Shown here piece by piece: positions 16,685 through 29,300 of a stretch of 64,000 bases of DNA. Below the pieces are notes generated by a model, which ran no database searches, was not told where the DNA came from, and saw only the letters and a program-made list of their open reading frames with translations. Position numbers and translations under genes: made by a program. How positions within the stretch are numbered: the stretch's first letter is position 1; each line of letters begins with the position of its first letter. The stretch covers positions 1-64,000 of the forward strand of contig CAJQQE010000042.1 in NCBI GenBank assembly GCA_905480395.1. Direction: 5' to 3'. This DNA is from an uncultured Phycisphaerales bacterium. Its GTDB lineage: Bacteria; Planctomycetota; Phycisphaerae; Phycisphaerales; SM1A02.

Positions 16685-16715
16685 AACCGACCCGGCCATT
16701 CGCCGGGTCGGTTTT
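16685..16715 (+). terminator. Rho-independent terminator after tRNA-Gln
   Basis: A 12-base-pair stem AACCGACCCGGC/GCCGGGTCGGTT encloses a 5-base loop and runs into TTTT. It lies 14 bases after the tRNA. Read the other way it may also end the leftward secretin operon, though with a shorter T run. Confidence 0.75.
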
Positions 16716-16765
16716 ATTGACGACAGACCAGGCATGGCCGAGGGTGACGTATCTGCAGGGTCGGT

Positions 16766-17341
16766 TTAATACAACCGGAACGGAACCCGCTGGATCGAGG
16801 AGTAGATGATGCCATCCCCGAACTGCGTCGGGAGGAACTGCACGACAAGATCGGCGCTGTTGAGTTCTAGGCTATTGAGCCCGACCGCCCCGAGGTCGAG
16901 TGACAACTGATATCCGGGGCCGATCAGGTTGTTGACTCTCGCCTCAGCCATCATTTCCGGACCGAACGTCCAACTCACCACCGGGTCATTCGCCAAAGGG
17001 TTCAATTGATCGAAACTGCCGGGCGAAAAGAGGCTGCAGACCAACGTGCCATCCGCGAAGCGTGGGATTGGATAGGGGCGAGCAAAAAGATACACACCGA
17101 CCCCGAGCAGATTGGGAAACCCGTTGCCCGTGGTGTCCATGGGCTGCTGGGACTTCAGCACCGAGATTGCGTTGATCGAGGACGATTCCGACGCTGGGGC
17201 CACCTTGCGAGGCTTCGGCGGAAGCGGACGCCCAGTAGTTGATTCGACCCCGTCGGTCACGCAACCCGAAGTCGCCCCGGCAAGCAGCAAGACGAGTGCC
17301 GTTCGAACGAAGTTCTGAGGTTTCTTGATACGGGAATTCAT
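16766..17341 (-). CDS. Lipoprotein immediately downstream of the giant secretin, pilotin candidate
   Basis: The 191-residue product starts MNSRIKKPQNFVRTALVLLL and has a lipobox ATSGC, giving a lipidated Cys near residue 26. A Pro/Lys-rich linker (GRPLPPKPRKVAP) leads to a globular beta-rich domain ending RVPFRLY. I recognise no family. The gene begins 10 bases after the secretin stop and is the last gene of the operon. Secretins need outer-membrane lipoproteins (pilotins) for targeting and assembly, so that role is a natural guess. It shows no tetratricopeptide repeats (PilF type) and no obvious GspS/AspS similarity. No strong Shine-Dalgarno sequence is visible, so translation may be coupled. 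Confidence 0.65.
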   Translation of the reverse strand: MNSRIKKPQNFVRTALVLLLAGATSGCVTDGVESTTGRPLPPKPRKVAPASESSSINAISVLKSQQPMDTTGNGFPNLLGVGVYLFARPYPIPRFADGTLVCSLFSPGSFDQLNPLANDPVVSWTFGPEMMAEARVNNLIGPGYQLSLDLGAVGLNSLELNSADLVVQFLPTQFGDGIIYSSIQRVPFRLY

Positions 17342-17351
17342 GTCGAACAAA

Positions 17352-20300
17352 TCACATTTCAAGATCGGATCCCAACGGCGCCGGCGCTTCGACGGCGTCG
17401 GACTGGAGTTCCGGTGTCGCGCCCTTCTTCTGACTGGCCTTCGGTTCCTGCTTCGGATCCTGCTTTGGATCCTGCTTTGGATTATCGATGGGTTCGAATG
17501 CCTCACCGAGTGGCCCGTCGTTGCCCTTGAGTCGACCATCGCGAATCTGCTCGCGGATCAACTCGGGAAGCGGAAGCTCACCGATCATAGAATCGGTCCA
17601 GGATTCGAGGGTGCCGTCGTCGGGTGACCTGATGACTCGCGGGGTCAGCACGATGATCAGTTCCGTCCGTCGTCGGGTCTCCCTCTCCGACCGGAAGAGA
17701 CCACCAATGAAGGGGATGTCACCGAGGAATGGGATCTTCATATCCCGTCGCTCGCTGTTCTCCTCGATCAACCCCCCGATCACCACCGTCTCGCCGTCTT
17801 TGACGGTGACCGTGGTGTCTGCCGTTCGCTTGATGATGATCGGACTGCTAAACGTCTCACTGATATCCGTGGTCTGCTCGCTCAACCGGGAGATCGTCGG
17901 GCGGATGTCCATGCGAACGAACCCGTCTGGATTGATCGTGGGTCGAACCTCTAAAATGATCCCGATTTCCTGAGCCGTCACGGTCGTGCTCTGCGTGCCG
18001 GTATCAAACGTCGCGATTGAATCCGGCAGCCGGATCTCACTTCCCACCTGAATACGACCGTCTTCATTGTTCGCGACGGTGATCGAAGGGTTGGAAAGCA
18101 GTTGCAGACGCCCCTGAGCTTGCATGGCGCTGAGTACGAGACTGAGATCCGTGAAGCCCACCGAAAACGACCCGGTGAGTGGCTGATTGAAGATATCAGG
18201 CGAACCGTATCGACCGGTCGTCTTGAGGGGAATCACCCCGACCTTCTCGTTGAGCGTGACGCCGAAATCGGAGTCGTCATCAAGGGTGATCTCGGCCAGC
18301 ATCACCTGGATAAGAACCTGCGGCGGATCGACATCCAGCTCCTTGATGATCGACTGCACTTGCTCCATGTACCGGGGTGATGCGTTCACCAGAACAGCAT
18401 TGCTCTTGAGGTCCCCAACGATCGTGACTTCCCGTTCCAGGAGCCGAGCGGCGGAAGGCAACTGGTCCGAGTTCAGCGTCTGCACGAGCTTTCGCTGGTC
18501 CTCACTGACGAATTCGCTCACCACCCGGGCCACCTCGTCGGCCTGAGCATTCCGAAGTGTGTAGACGAGCGTCTCGCGTTCGTTAGCTTTTTCGGCGTCC
18601 AATTCTGTGACCACCTCGCCCACCAGTTCAAGGTACTTCGGCGTGCCGGAGACGATCAGGGAATTGGTCCGGCTGTCGACCGTGATCGACAACGCTTGTC
18701 GCTCGTCAGGAACCATCGTCAAATCAGTGTCGAACATGTCAACACCGTCCGAGGCGCCTGCTCCGCCGATTCCCGATGGCTCGCTCACCGCGGCCCCGGC
18801 AATATCTTCGCGGGGCTTTAGGACATATAGGCTGCCTTGCTGACGAAGTTGAAACAACTCGGTCAGGATCTCCGCCATCGCATCTGCATCGGCGTTCTGC
18901 AACTTGAAGACCTCAATCCGCTTGGATCCCGTCGAGCTGGTATCGAGATCACTGATCATTCGCTCGATCAACGCCATCGATTCTCGCGGCGCGCTCACAA
19001 TGACGGTGTTGGTCCGGACGTCCGGCGTCAGCGAGATCGAATCACGGATGGCACTCGAGACTTCGACGTCCATTCTCGACGGATCATCTCCCGGCGTGAC
19101 TCCATCCATTTGCTGCAAATATCGCATCACGGTGCCAAGCTGGCCGGCGCGACCGCGGCGGCCGCCACCGTTGAGCACGCTCTCGATCAACGCGACTGTT
19201 TCGAGCACGTTCGCCGAAGCGAGCGGGAGGTATTTCACTTCAACGACGGCGCCCGGCCGTTCCGAGTCGAGCCGTGACACCAGATTTCGAATGGCCTCGA
19301 TATCCGCGGGCGCTCCCGAGGCGAGAATGGCATTCAGCCGATCGTCCGCGGTGACCCGAACCACTTCTTCGCCACGCCGCCGATTTTCGGTACTCACATA
19401 GAGCTCGTCAACCAAATCAACCAGATCTGACGCCCGATTTCGGGCGACGGTAATAATCTCCACCGACTGCCCGCCGATGCGATCGTTCTGTGCCTTCATC
19501 AACAGGTCGACAAGCTCTCGAACCACGACCTGGTTCTCGCGGCTGGCCGCAATCACCAACGCGTTGCTTCCTTCGAGGGGTTCGATGGAGACCCGATCGC
19601 TCGGAGCCTCTGACTCGCCGAGACTCTGCATGCGATCCCGCATGAGCGATTCGATTCTCGGTGCGATCTCACGGGCCGATCCGGTCTCCAGCGTGAGCAC
19701 CTCGATCTCGACCGCGGAGTTCATCGGCGTGTCGGCGAGTCGCTCCACCAGATCTTCGATTGAACGCAAATCCTCGGTACTCGCGGCAATCAAGAGCGAG
19801 TTGGTTCGGGGGTCGGTGATGACCAGCGGCTTCTGACGCCGCGCGACGTCTGCGGGAAGATCCGCATACCGACGATCCATGACCCGAGTGACCGCATCCG
19901 CGATTCGATCGAGTCCACCCCGCACGATCGGGACCACCCGGATATCCGCCACGCTTCCAATCGACTCCACATCGAGATCACCGGCCAGCCGTTCGATGAC
20001 TTCGAAGGTGTCATTGCCGGCCGCGATCACCAACGCGTTCGCTCGATCGTCAGAAATAATCACTGCCTTTTCGAGATCCGCTGTTTCGGGTTGAACCTTC
20101 CGCATCCGTTCAAGGCGGGCGTCCATGAGCCGCTGCACCATCGGCGCTAATCTCGCAGCACTGGAGTTGGCAAGCTTGATGATCCTGATCTCTCGGAAAT
20201 CGACTGGAATCTCGGTATCCAGACGTGCCAGAAGGTCTTCAAAGAGCTCGAAGCTCCGACCGCTGGTTGAGACCACGATCGAGTTCGTTCGCGGATCCGG

Positions 20301-23300
20301 AATCGCCTTGATTCGATCTTCGGCGCGAATCACATCCGCTTGAAACTGCTGCTCAAAGAGTTGGCGAATCACGGTGGTGATTCGCTCTGCGGAACCATGC
20401 TGGACCGCATAGACCCGAACCGCCGCACCCGGTGCGGCCGCCTCGATGTCTAACATCGCGACCAGCTCCTCGACCAGTGCAAGATTCGGCGGGCTCGCCA
20501 CCACCACCAAGGCGTTCAGCTGGGCATCTGCCTTGACCATCAGTCGCGCGAGCGGCACGAAGACGTCACTTTCAACCGCTCGAGTTCCGCCTGCCCGCAT
20601 CGCTCGCAAGCGGGCTACCTGATTCTGCATCGGGGTCGCGCCGGGTAGATCCGACTGCCCATCGATCACCGCGGCCTCGATGAATTCTGCAAGGTCCGCC
20701 GCGTCCGCATATTTCAGATGAATCAACTTGGGTTCGACCCAACCGGTGCCGATCTCCGAATCGAGTTTCCCCATCATCACTTCAACAAACGCGACCGCTG
20801 ATTCCTTGCCCGCCGCAATCACGGTATTGGTTCGCTCATCGACGGTCAGGACGACCCGTTCAGTCAGAGAGGCACCCAATGCACCCATCGGCATCGCGGG
20901 GATATCGAGACCCGGCAGCACCGCCAGATCGCGGCCCTGCTCGAAGAGCTCCTCGACAATCGCGACGAAACGATCCGCCGCCATGTTCTCGAGGGGGAAA
21001 ATTTGAACCGTGAGCGCATCGGTACTCGGAAGCCGATCGAAGAGCGAGACCACTTCGACCAAGGCCTTGACGTTACTTGGCGTCGAACTAATCAGAATCG
21101 CATTTCCGTTTTCATCCGCGGTCACCCGAATCGGCTTGGTGAGATCGAGCGAGATGGGTTCGCCACTGCTTCCCACAATATTGAGCCGTCGAATCTGCTC
21201 CTTGACGGCCGCGGCGATGGCATTGCCATCCGGGCCACCAGCCGGATCGATCACTTGATCGATCAGGTTCATAACCGCGGTGGCACTCGCTCGCTGCAAG
21301 GCCACCACCCGAAGCTCAGATGTCCCAAGTTCTGCACCGGGTTCCGCGTCGATCGCTTTGAGAATCCCGAGGATCGTTTCCTTATCGATCGGATTCGCAA
21401 CCACCAGCACCGCGTTGCGACCGCTAAGGGTCGAAATCTTGATCGGCTCGACCACCAAACGCGACGTTGAACCGGCCGGCTGCGGCTTGTCGAGCCCGAT
21501 CTGCTTGACCGCTCGTTCGGCCACGGTGGCCGGGACATTCTGCAGGTCGATCAGGAAGATGCTTTGCCCGGCCGCCGGTGCCAGCCGATCCATTTCCCGC
21601 ACCGTCTCCGCGATCTCCTCAAAGAACGGGGCGGTTGAAGCGACCACCAACGCGTTGCCAATGGGATCGACTTGAATCGAGAAAGGAACCTGAGCCTGCT
21701 TGGCCTTCGCGGCGAAGGCACCGCGAACCGATTCTGCGACCCGCGCAGCCGGCGCCGCATCGAGCCGGAGCACTCGTACTGAAAGCCCCTTCGAATCGGC
21801 TTCCTGTTGCAGTGCATTCGCAAGGGCCAGGATCTGCGTGAATTCTTCGTCGTCGGCCCGAACAATGACGGCGTTCGCCGGACGATCGCCCACGATGCGG
21901 AGCGTACCCCCCCGGTTCTCTCCCTCGGGCAAGTAGATCGTTCGGAGCGCTTCCGCGAGCGATTCCGGATCACCAGCACCGACCGGAATGAGCCGTGGCG
22001 CCGGCAGGCGGATGAAATCAGCCACGTCGAGCTGCTGAACAATGTGCTGAATCTTGGCGAGATTCTGGCGGTTCGCAGAAACCACCAGCGAATTCGTCTG
22101 AGTCTCTGCGCTGGCGCTCACCCATTCCTCACTCTGCATCAGCACCGGCGGCGCCGCTTCACTTCGATCTCGGCTGGGGCGGTCGGTCTCCGGCTGACGA
22201 TCTTGGTTCCGATTGCTATTTTGAGTCCGCCGTGACGCCTCGACTTGCGGACGAAACGCGTCGTTGATCGCCCGCGAAACGCTCCGCGCATCCGCATAGA
22301 CCAGTGGAATCACCGCGAGCTGCAGTGATGCGTCGTACTCCTCGCTGTCCAACTGTTCAACCAGCGCGAGGATGCCCTTCCATTCTGGTTCGGCCGCGGT
22401 CACCACCAGGCTATTCGTAGCCTCATCGGCAATGATCCGAACGTTCTGCTTGCCTGGAGTGTCGGCCTCGATCGCAAACGGACCGTAGAAGTTGCCGAGT
22501 GCATCCTTGAGTTTGGTCGCATCCGCGAATTGCAACGCCACAAAATCAGTCCGCCGAGTACGGGTTCCCGGCGTATCGAGCTCCGAGAGAATGGACTCGA
22601 TGACTTCGAATTGGTCCGGCGTGGCACCCACGATCAACTGGTTTTCAAATCGGTTGTAATCGACTGCAACGTCCTGCCACTCAAAGCCACGAGCCAGCAG
22701 TAGGAGATCAAGGGTGTAAGACACATCCACGGCCGGCGCGTAATCAAGCGTGATGATTCGATATTCAATCGGGCTTCGAGCGGGCGCCTCTTCGAGCTTC
22801 GCGAGAATGGATTCGATCACCGGAAGACTGGCCTTGGTGGCCGTCACCACGATCGAATTCGATCGACGATCGGCGACGATGGTGGCCTGAACTTCGATGG
22901 GCGCTGATCCCGGTTCGGCGCCTTCCATCTCGATCGAGATCCCGGTCGTCCGACCGTCTTCGTCGAGCCGCAACGTTTCCTGGAGGATTCGAGTCGCCTC
23001 GGAGGCGTCAGCGACGGAGAGGTTGTAGGTTCGGATCACGCTTTCGGTGGTGTCATCGGGAGCGTCCAGCCGACTGATTAGTGCCGCGATCTGAGGAAAG
23101 AGCTGCGTCGAAGCGTTGACCAGAATTGAGTTTGTCCGAGCGTCCGGCGTGATGATCACGCCTTCGCCACCTCGACGCGCGAACTGAGCCCCGACCAACG
23201 ACGCCATTTCGACTGCATCACCCCGCTTGATCGTCACAATCTCGATCGAGCGGGCTCCCGAGAGATCAGGGGCATCGATCTGACCGACCAGATCCTTGAC

Positions 23301-26300
23301 CATCTTCACTTCATCAGCCGTACCGGCCACCAGCATGGCACCGGAATTCGGTATCTCGGTCACGACCACGGTCGCCTTCTGGCCCGTGGCCCGGGACCGA
23401 TTTCGCAGGAATCGATCCACGGCATTGGCGACGTCTCGCGCATCGGCAAACTCGGTTCGCACGACCTCGACGCTCGATTCGCCGCCCGTCATCATCTCCT
23501 CAAGCTCGTTGATGATTGACTTCACACTCGCCTGTTGCGCTTCGCTTCCAACCACAAAGAGCGTGCCGGAACGCTGGTCCGCAAAGATCTTTGTCTCCGA
23601 CTCCTCAGGCTCGCCCATCCACCACCGCCGCTCTGATGATTTTTCAACTCCCAACGCATCTTGCAGCACGCCTTCCATGAGTTCGACGTCGGTGCCGGCC
23701 AACTGGTAGTAGCGAAGGATCCGCTTTTCGTCATCCGGCGTGGGGACGTCAAGGGAGCTGATCAACTCCTCAACCAGTTCGAAGCGATCACCGCGGCCGC
23801 TGACCACCAAGGCGTTCAATCGCTCGTCGACCTGAATCGCGATCGTGCCGAGACTGTCACGAGACTGGTCACCTCGGCGTGATCTCCAAGAACTGAACAT
23901 GCTGCCACCGCTCACCGCCAGGTTCTGTACGAGTGCCTCGACGGTCTGTGATGCATCGGCGGCGCGAGCGTGCTTCAACGCATAGATTCGATACTCGTAT
24001 CCGGCGGCGGCGTCTTTCTCATCAAAGGTACTGGCGAGGTCGCTGACCTCCTCGAAAGTCGGGTCGTCGCATGCCACCAAGAGGGTTGCCCCGCCGGTTC
24101 GGCCGGTGATCGCCACCGTCGCGGATTGAGCTCGACGGCCTCGCCCGGAAGAGAAGAGCTGCGCTCGGTCATCGTAAAACTGCTGGATCGCTTCGGCCAC
24201 TTCGCCCGCATCCGCTCGCTGAAGTTCCAACGTTCGAACCGGGAATCGGCTGGTTGCCTCTCGATCAATTCGCTTTAGAACATCGTTCATCTCGGAAAGC
24301 GTGGGGCCATCCGCTCGCACCAAGAGAATCCCCGATGCGTCGTCAGGGAGGACCAGCGTCGTGGATCGCACTCGCTCATCGTTACCAATCACTGCCTGAT
24401 CAAGAATCCTTGCCACGGTGCTCGGCTGCGCCGACACGAGCTCGATGACCGTCAGCGGATTCCGCTCGCTTCCATCCTCGACGTCAAGCTGCCTGAGGAG
24501 ATTCTCAACCTCCGCGAGTTCTTCCGTACTGGCGGTGACAATCAACTGGTTGCTTCGCGCATCCACCGCAAAGTCGGGCTCTGCCGCTTTGGATAACCCG
24601 CTCCGTCGAATGTTACGGAACCGAGTTTGAAAGATTTGTCGAAGCGTCCGCTGAAGTTCGACGGCTCGGGCGTATCGAAGTTCAAAGAGCCGAAGGGTTG
24701 CCCGGTCACCCTTCGGAGACTGAGTGGCAAGCTCGATGTACCGGTCCACGAATGGAATCGCAGCCTCTGGCGCCATAACCACTAAGGCGTTCGCGTCTGA
24801 ATCGGCCACGGCCTTGACCAATGAGGGGTCGAACTGGGCTTCTACCGAGCGGCCATCTGCATCCAGCGTAATCGCGAGCTCGTTGAACCGACCCTTGCCT
24901 GGGCTGAGCAACAGCGTATTCAAGCCGCTGGCCGCCCGATCCGCGCTCATGTCGGCCAACCGATAGATCCGGACCACGACCTTGGCCGCTTCGGCGGGCC
25001 GGGCGATCGACGCGATGAGATCCGCGATCAATGAGAAGTCACCGTCGCGGCAGGCGATGACCAGGGAGTTCGACGTCAGATCCGGTACCACGGCGGTTCG
25101 CCGACTTAAGTCTCCGGGCTTACCACCCGCCGGAACGAGTTGGCGAAGGGTGGCCGTCACGACATTTGCGACGTTCCGCACATCCACGTTCGAAGGGAGC
25201 GGCACGGTTCTGATGACACTTCCTGCATCGGGGAGTGAATCCTCGACCTCATCGGCGAGCCCCTCAACTTGATCCAACTCGCGAGGAGAACCGAGAATGA
25301 TCAGGGAGTTTGTCGCAGGATCGATCGCGATAATGACTTCTGCCTCGTCAACGGCTTGGGCGTCTTCAACCGCGACCGCGGTTGGCCCCGACTCCTGAGC
25401 CGCGGCGGGAATGGCCGAAAGAGAAACCGCGAGAACCGCCGTCCGGGCGAAGCCCAGCACGCCCCCAAGCCCCGGCGACACGGCGCGGGACACTTTGCCG
25501 GCGGCTTCTCCCTTTGCCTTCGATCGCTTCAGAAGTTCGTCGATCGGCACGATCCGCACTCGATCGTCATCTTCGCGGTCAAGCATTCGTTCAATCATTC
25601 GAGCAATGTCCTCCGCCGAACCCCGACTGGGGTCGATCGGGATGGTCCTTAACTCTCGTGCGACATTCAATGAGGCGTCATCGATGCTGTTCACGATCGA
25701 CTCGATTTCTGTGAACTGCCCCGGGGTCGCCCGGACCAGAAGGGTGTTGCTTGAGGCATTGACTCGGATCGCCGGCGCGGCTTGGCCGTCATCGTCTTCG
25801 GCAAAGAGCTCGTCGAGCGTCGTGGCGAGCTCGCGTGCATCAGCGTTCCTGATCTCGAGTACCCGGATCGACCGCCCCCCATGACTGCCCGCGGGGACGT
25901 CGAGTTGCGAGACCAGCTGCTCGGCGGCGTTCAAGACGGCGCTCGGGCCGGTCACCACCACCGCGTTGAGGCGGTCGTCTGCCAGTACCCGGATCGGCGC
26001 CTCGTCCGGAACTTGCCCGCGAACTTTCGCGATCATGAGTTCTGCCCGCATCCATCCGGGGAGATCCTTGGGATCGATGATCGACTGTTCCGCAAGCATC
26101 CGCTCCACGAGCGGGGCGATCCGGGACGCCGACGCGTGCGTGAGAAACACGGTTCGCACCTGAATCCCACTGCCTGAGGTCTCCATGACCGACAATTGCG
26201 TGGCCACAATTTCTTGCAATCTGGGCGATGCGGTCACCACGATCGCATCGGACCGTCCGGCGGACGCGACCACTGGCTTGGGCTCTCCCGGCCTGGTCAT

Positions 26301-29300
26301 GGCCGCCGCATCGAGGGCCGTCTGCAGTGCCGTCGCCATCCCTTCGGCGCCTGCCGCGGGGACTGGATACACCCGGACTTCAACCACGCCGCCAGTGGAA
26401 TTCTGATCGAGCTGCTTGGCGAGGGTGGTGGCAATTGATTGCAAGGCCGCCGGCGCGGACACCAGAATTCGGTTCCCCGAAACGTCGGCCGTCACGCTTG
26501 GCTCGGCCATGAGTGCCCCAGTCCGCATGGCGTCGCGAAGTGACTCCGGCCATCGACTGCGATCGCGAAGGATCGGCCCAATGGTCGCGGCGACCGCGGC
26601 GGCCTCCGCATTCACCAGCGTGATCACACCAAAGTCGATGGCGGGCAGCGTCGGCACGTTCAAGTCCCACTGCTTGAGCAAAACCATCGCCCGATCTGTT
26701 TCCTCGCGGGTCCCCACCACCAGGATGGCGCCGCTTTCGGGCTCAAGCATCAGTTCAAGACTTGATCGCGTTCCACCGGGGCGGGTCTGATCAAGGACAT
26801 CTTGTGCCGTACCGATCATCCGCGCCGCAATGGCGTTTCGCGGCGTGAACGTGGCATACACCCGTTCGGCGTCGACATTTGGTCGATCAAGTTTCTCGAT
26901 CAGGGTTCCCGCGAGGCTGACCGCCTGCTGCGGACCGCTGACGATCAAGCTGTTGGTGCGTTCATCCGCTTCGACTCGTACCGTCGGCGAAAGATCAACC
27001 ATGCCCCGGCTCCGACGAATCCGTTCCATGAGAATCCGAGGGTCGCTTCCCTGTTGATCGTCGAGAAGTTTCTGCACGATGGGCGCGATCTGGGTTGCCT
27101 CGGCGTGCGCCAGCTCGAAAGTCCGAGCATCCATGGCGTCGGTCGCAGGGCGTGAATCAAGCGGCTCGATGAGCATTTCCACTTCTTCGATTTCTTCCGG
27201 AATTCCCACCAGAAGCAAGGCATTCGATCCCGGGGCAGGCACGATCTTGACCGCCATGACATCTCCCGTGACCGGGCTGGTCATGCTGGGAATCGCTTGC
27301 TGCAGCGCGGTCGCAACGACCGCGGCGTCCGCAAACATTAAGGATCGCACCCGAACCGTCGGATCACCCATGACCGAGGAAGAGGCATCGAGGGTTCGAA
27401 TGAGTTCTTCCGCGACCGGCATGACTGAGTCTGGAGCCGAGATGATGATCGTGTTGGTCTTCCGATCCGCCGTGACGGTGAGCAGCCGCTCGATCTCGCG
27501 ATCCCCCCCGGGGGCGTACTCGATCAATCTCGCGACCAGAATCTCGCGAAGCATGGGGGCGAGTGATTCCGCGCTCGCTTGCGTGAGCCGGAACGTCCGC
27601 AGGCTGGTGGTTGGAACCACCGGCCCGGACTCCAGCGATTCGATCACCGTTGAAACCCTGGCGAAGATCTCGGTCGGACCTGAAACCAGCAGCGTGTCGC
27701 TGACGGAATCCACGGTGATGGAGATCGAACTCGCGATGCCTTGCTCCCCTCCACCAAGATGGCCCTCGTCAGCAAGTTCCCGGAGCGTCTTCGCCGCAGC
27801 TTCCAACTCGAGGCTGGGGAGTTTCCACGTGCGGATCTCCGTTTCCGCGATGAGTTGCGTCTGGTCGAGTTGCTGGACCAGTTGCTCGAATCCGGCCATT
27901 CGTTGAATGGGGGCATCGACGATCAACGCATTCATCTGCGGGTTTGCCCGAACCACAACTTCGCGAGGTTGCTGGAGATCTGGCCGAGGTCGGCCTCGAC
28001 TATCCCGCGGCATCGGTGGCTCGGGGTACATCTGGTCGATCGTCTTCGCCAGATCTTCTGCCCGCGCGACCCGCAATGGGAAGATCCGGATCTCCCGACC
28101 TTCGGCATCGAGCCGGTCCGCATCATTGAGATCAGACACGATGGTTCGAATCTCTTCGAGTAGGTCGGGGTGGGCCGCCACGATCAGCGCGTTGGTCGCC
28201 GAGTCAGCGCTAATCCGCACTGGCTTCGCCGCCTTCTCCTCATTTGATCGACGGTCGTAGGTTTGGCCGAGGGCCAGGGCGAGGTTCCCCGCGTCTGCGG
28301 TGCGAACTTGAAGAATTCGAATGGGCGGAAGCGCTTCGTCCGCGGTGTCGATGGTGTCCACAATCTGGCGGATGATCTCATGCTCGCGAGGTTCGGCGGC
28401 GACCAGGATGGCATTCACCTGCGGGAGCGCCTCGATCACCGGAGGCGGACCTCCGAGCGTTGCAATGGCGAGTTCATTCCCAAGCAATTCAGTGAGCATC
28501 TCGACCACTTCGGTCGAATCAGAATGCTGGAGAGAAACCAGACGGACGTCGGGCGGCCTCACTTGAGTTGACTCAAGCTGCGCGACGACCTGACTGAATC
28601 GATTCAATGATTCGTCCTCACCGACGGCAAGGATCGTCCCGTTAACCGCATCTACTTCGACCTCGACCGGCGTGAAGTCTGGATTTCCAGCGGTCTGCTC
28701 GTCGAAGAGTCGGATGGCCCGAGCGGAAATCTCGGCCGCATCCCCGGCGGAGATCTCGATGACCCGCAAAGCTCGACGCACCGGAACGGCTTCCAGATCA
28801 GCAAGGATCTCTTCGATCTTTCCGAAGGTGAAGTCGTCACCGGCCACAATTAGAGTACGGCTGCGCGGCTCAAACTGAACCGTCACTTCGACCGCTTTTT
28901 CGCCATTCTCACCGGGCCGACTGAGCACGCCCTGTCCGGCAAGCATCTGGAGCGTGCTCGCAATCTGCGATCCTTCGCCGCGGACAACGCTCCAGGTCTT
29001 CAGCGACGCCTGCGGGGGAAGCTCGATGCGGTCAAGTTGCTTCACCAACTCCTCGAAACTGACTTTGCGACCGCTCGGTGCCTCGATGATCAAAGTGTTG
29101 GTGCCGGCATCGGCGCTCACGAAGACCTCACGGGGTTGTCGAAGATGCGGAAGCGGGCGGCCTCGGGTGTCGAGGGGCATGGGCGGCTCGGGATAGAGCG
29201 TGCCGAGCGCTTTGGCCAGATCCACCGCTCGGGCAAGCCGCAACGGGAAGATCATGGTCTCTCGTTCCGCTTCGGTCTCGGTGTTTCGATTCAACGACTC

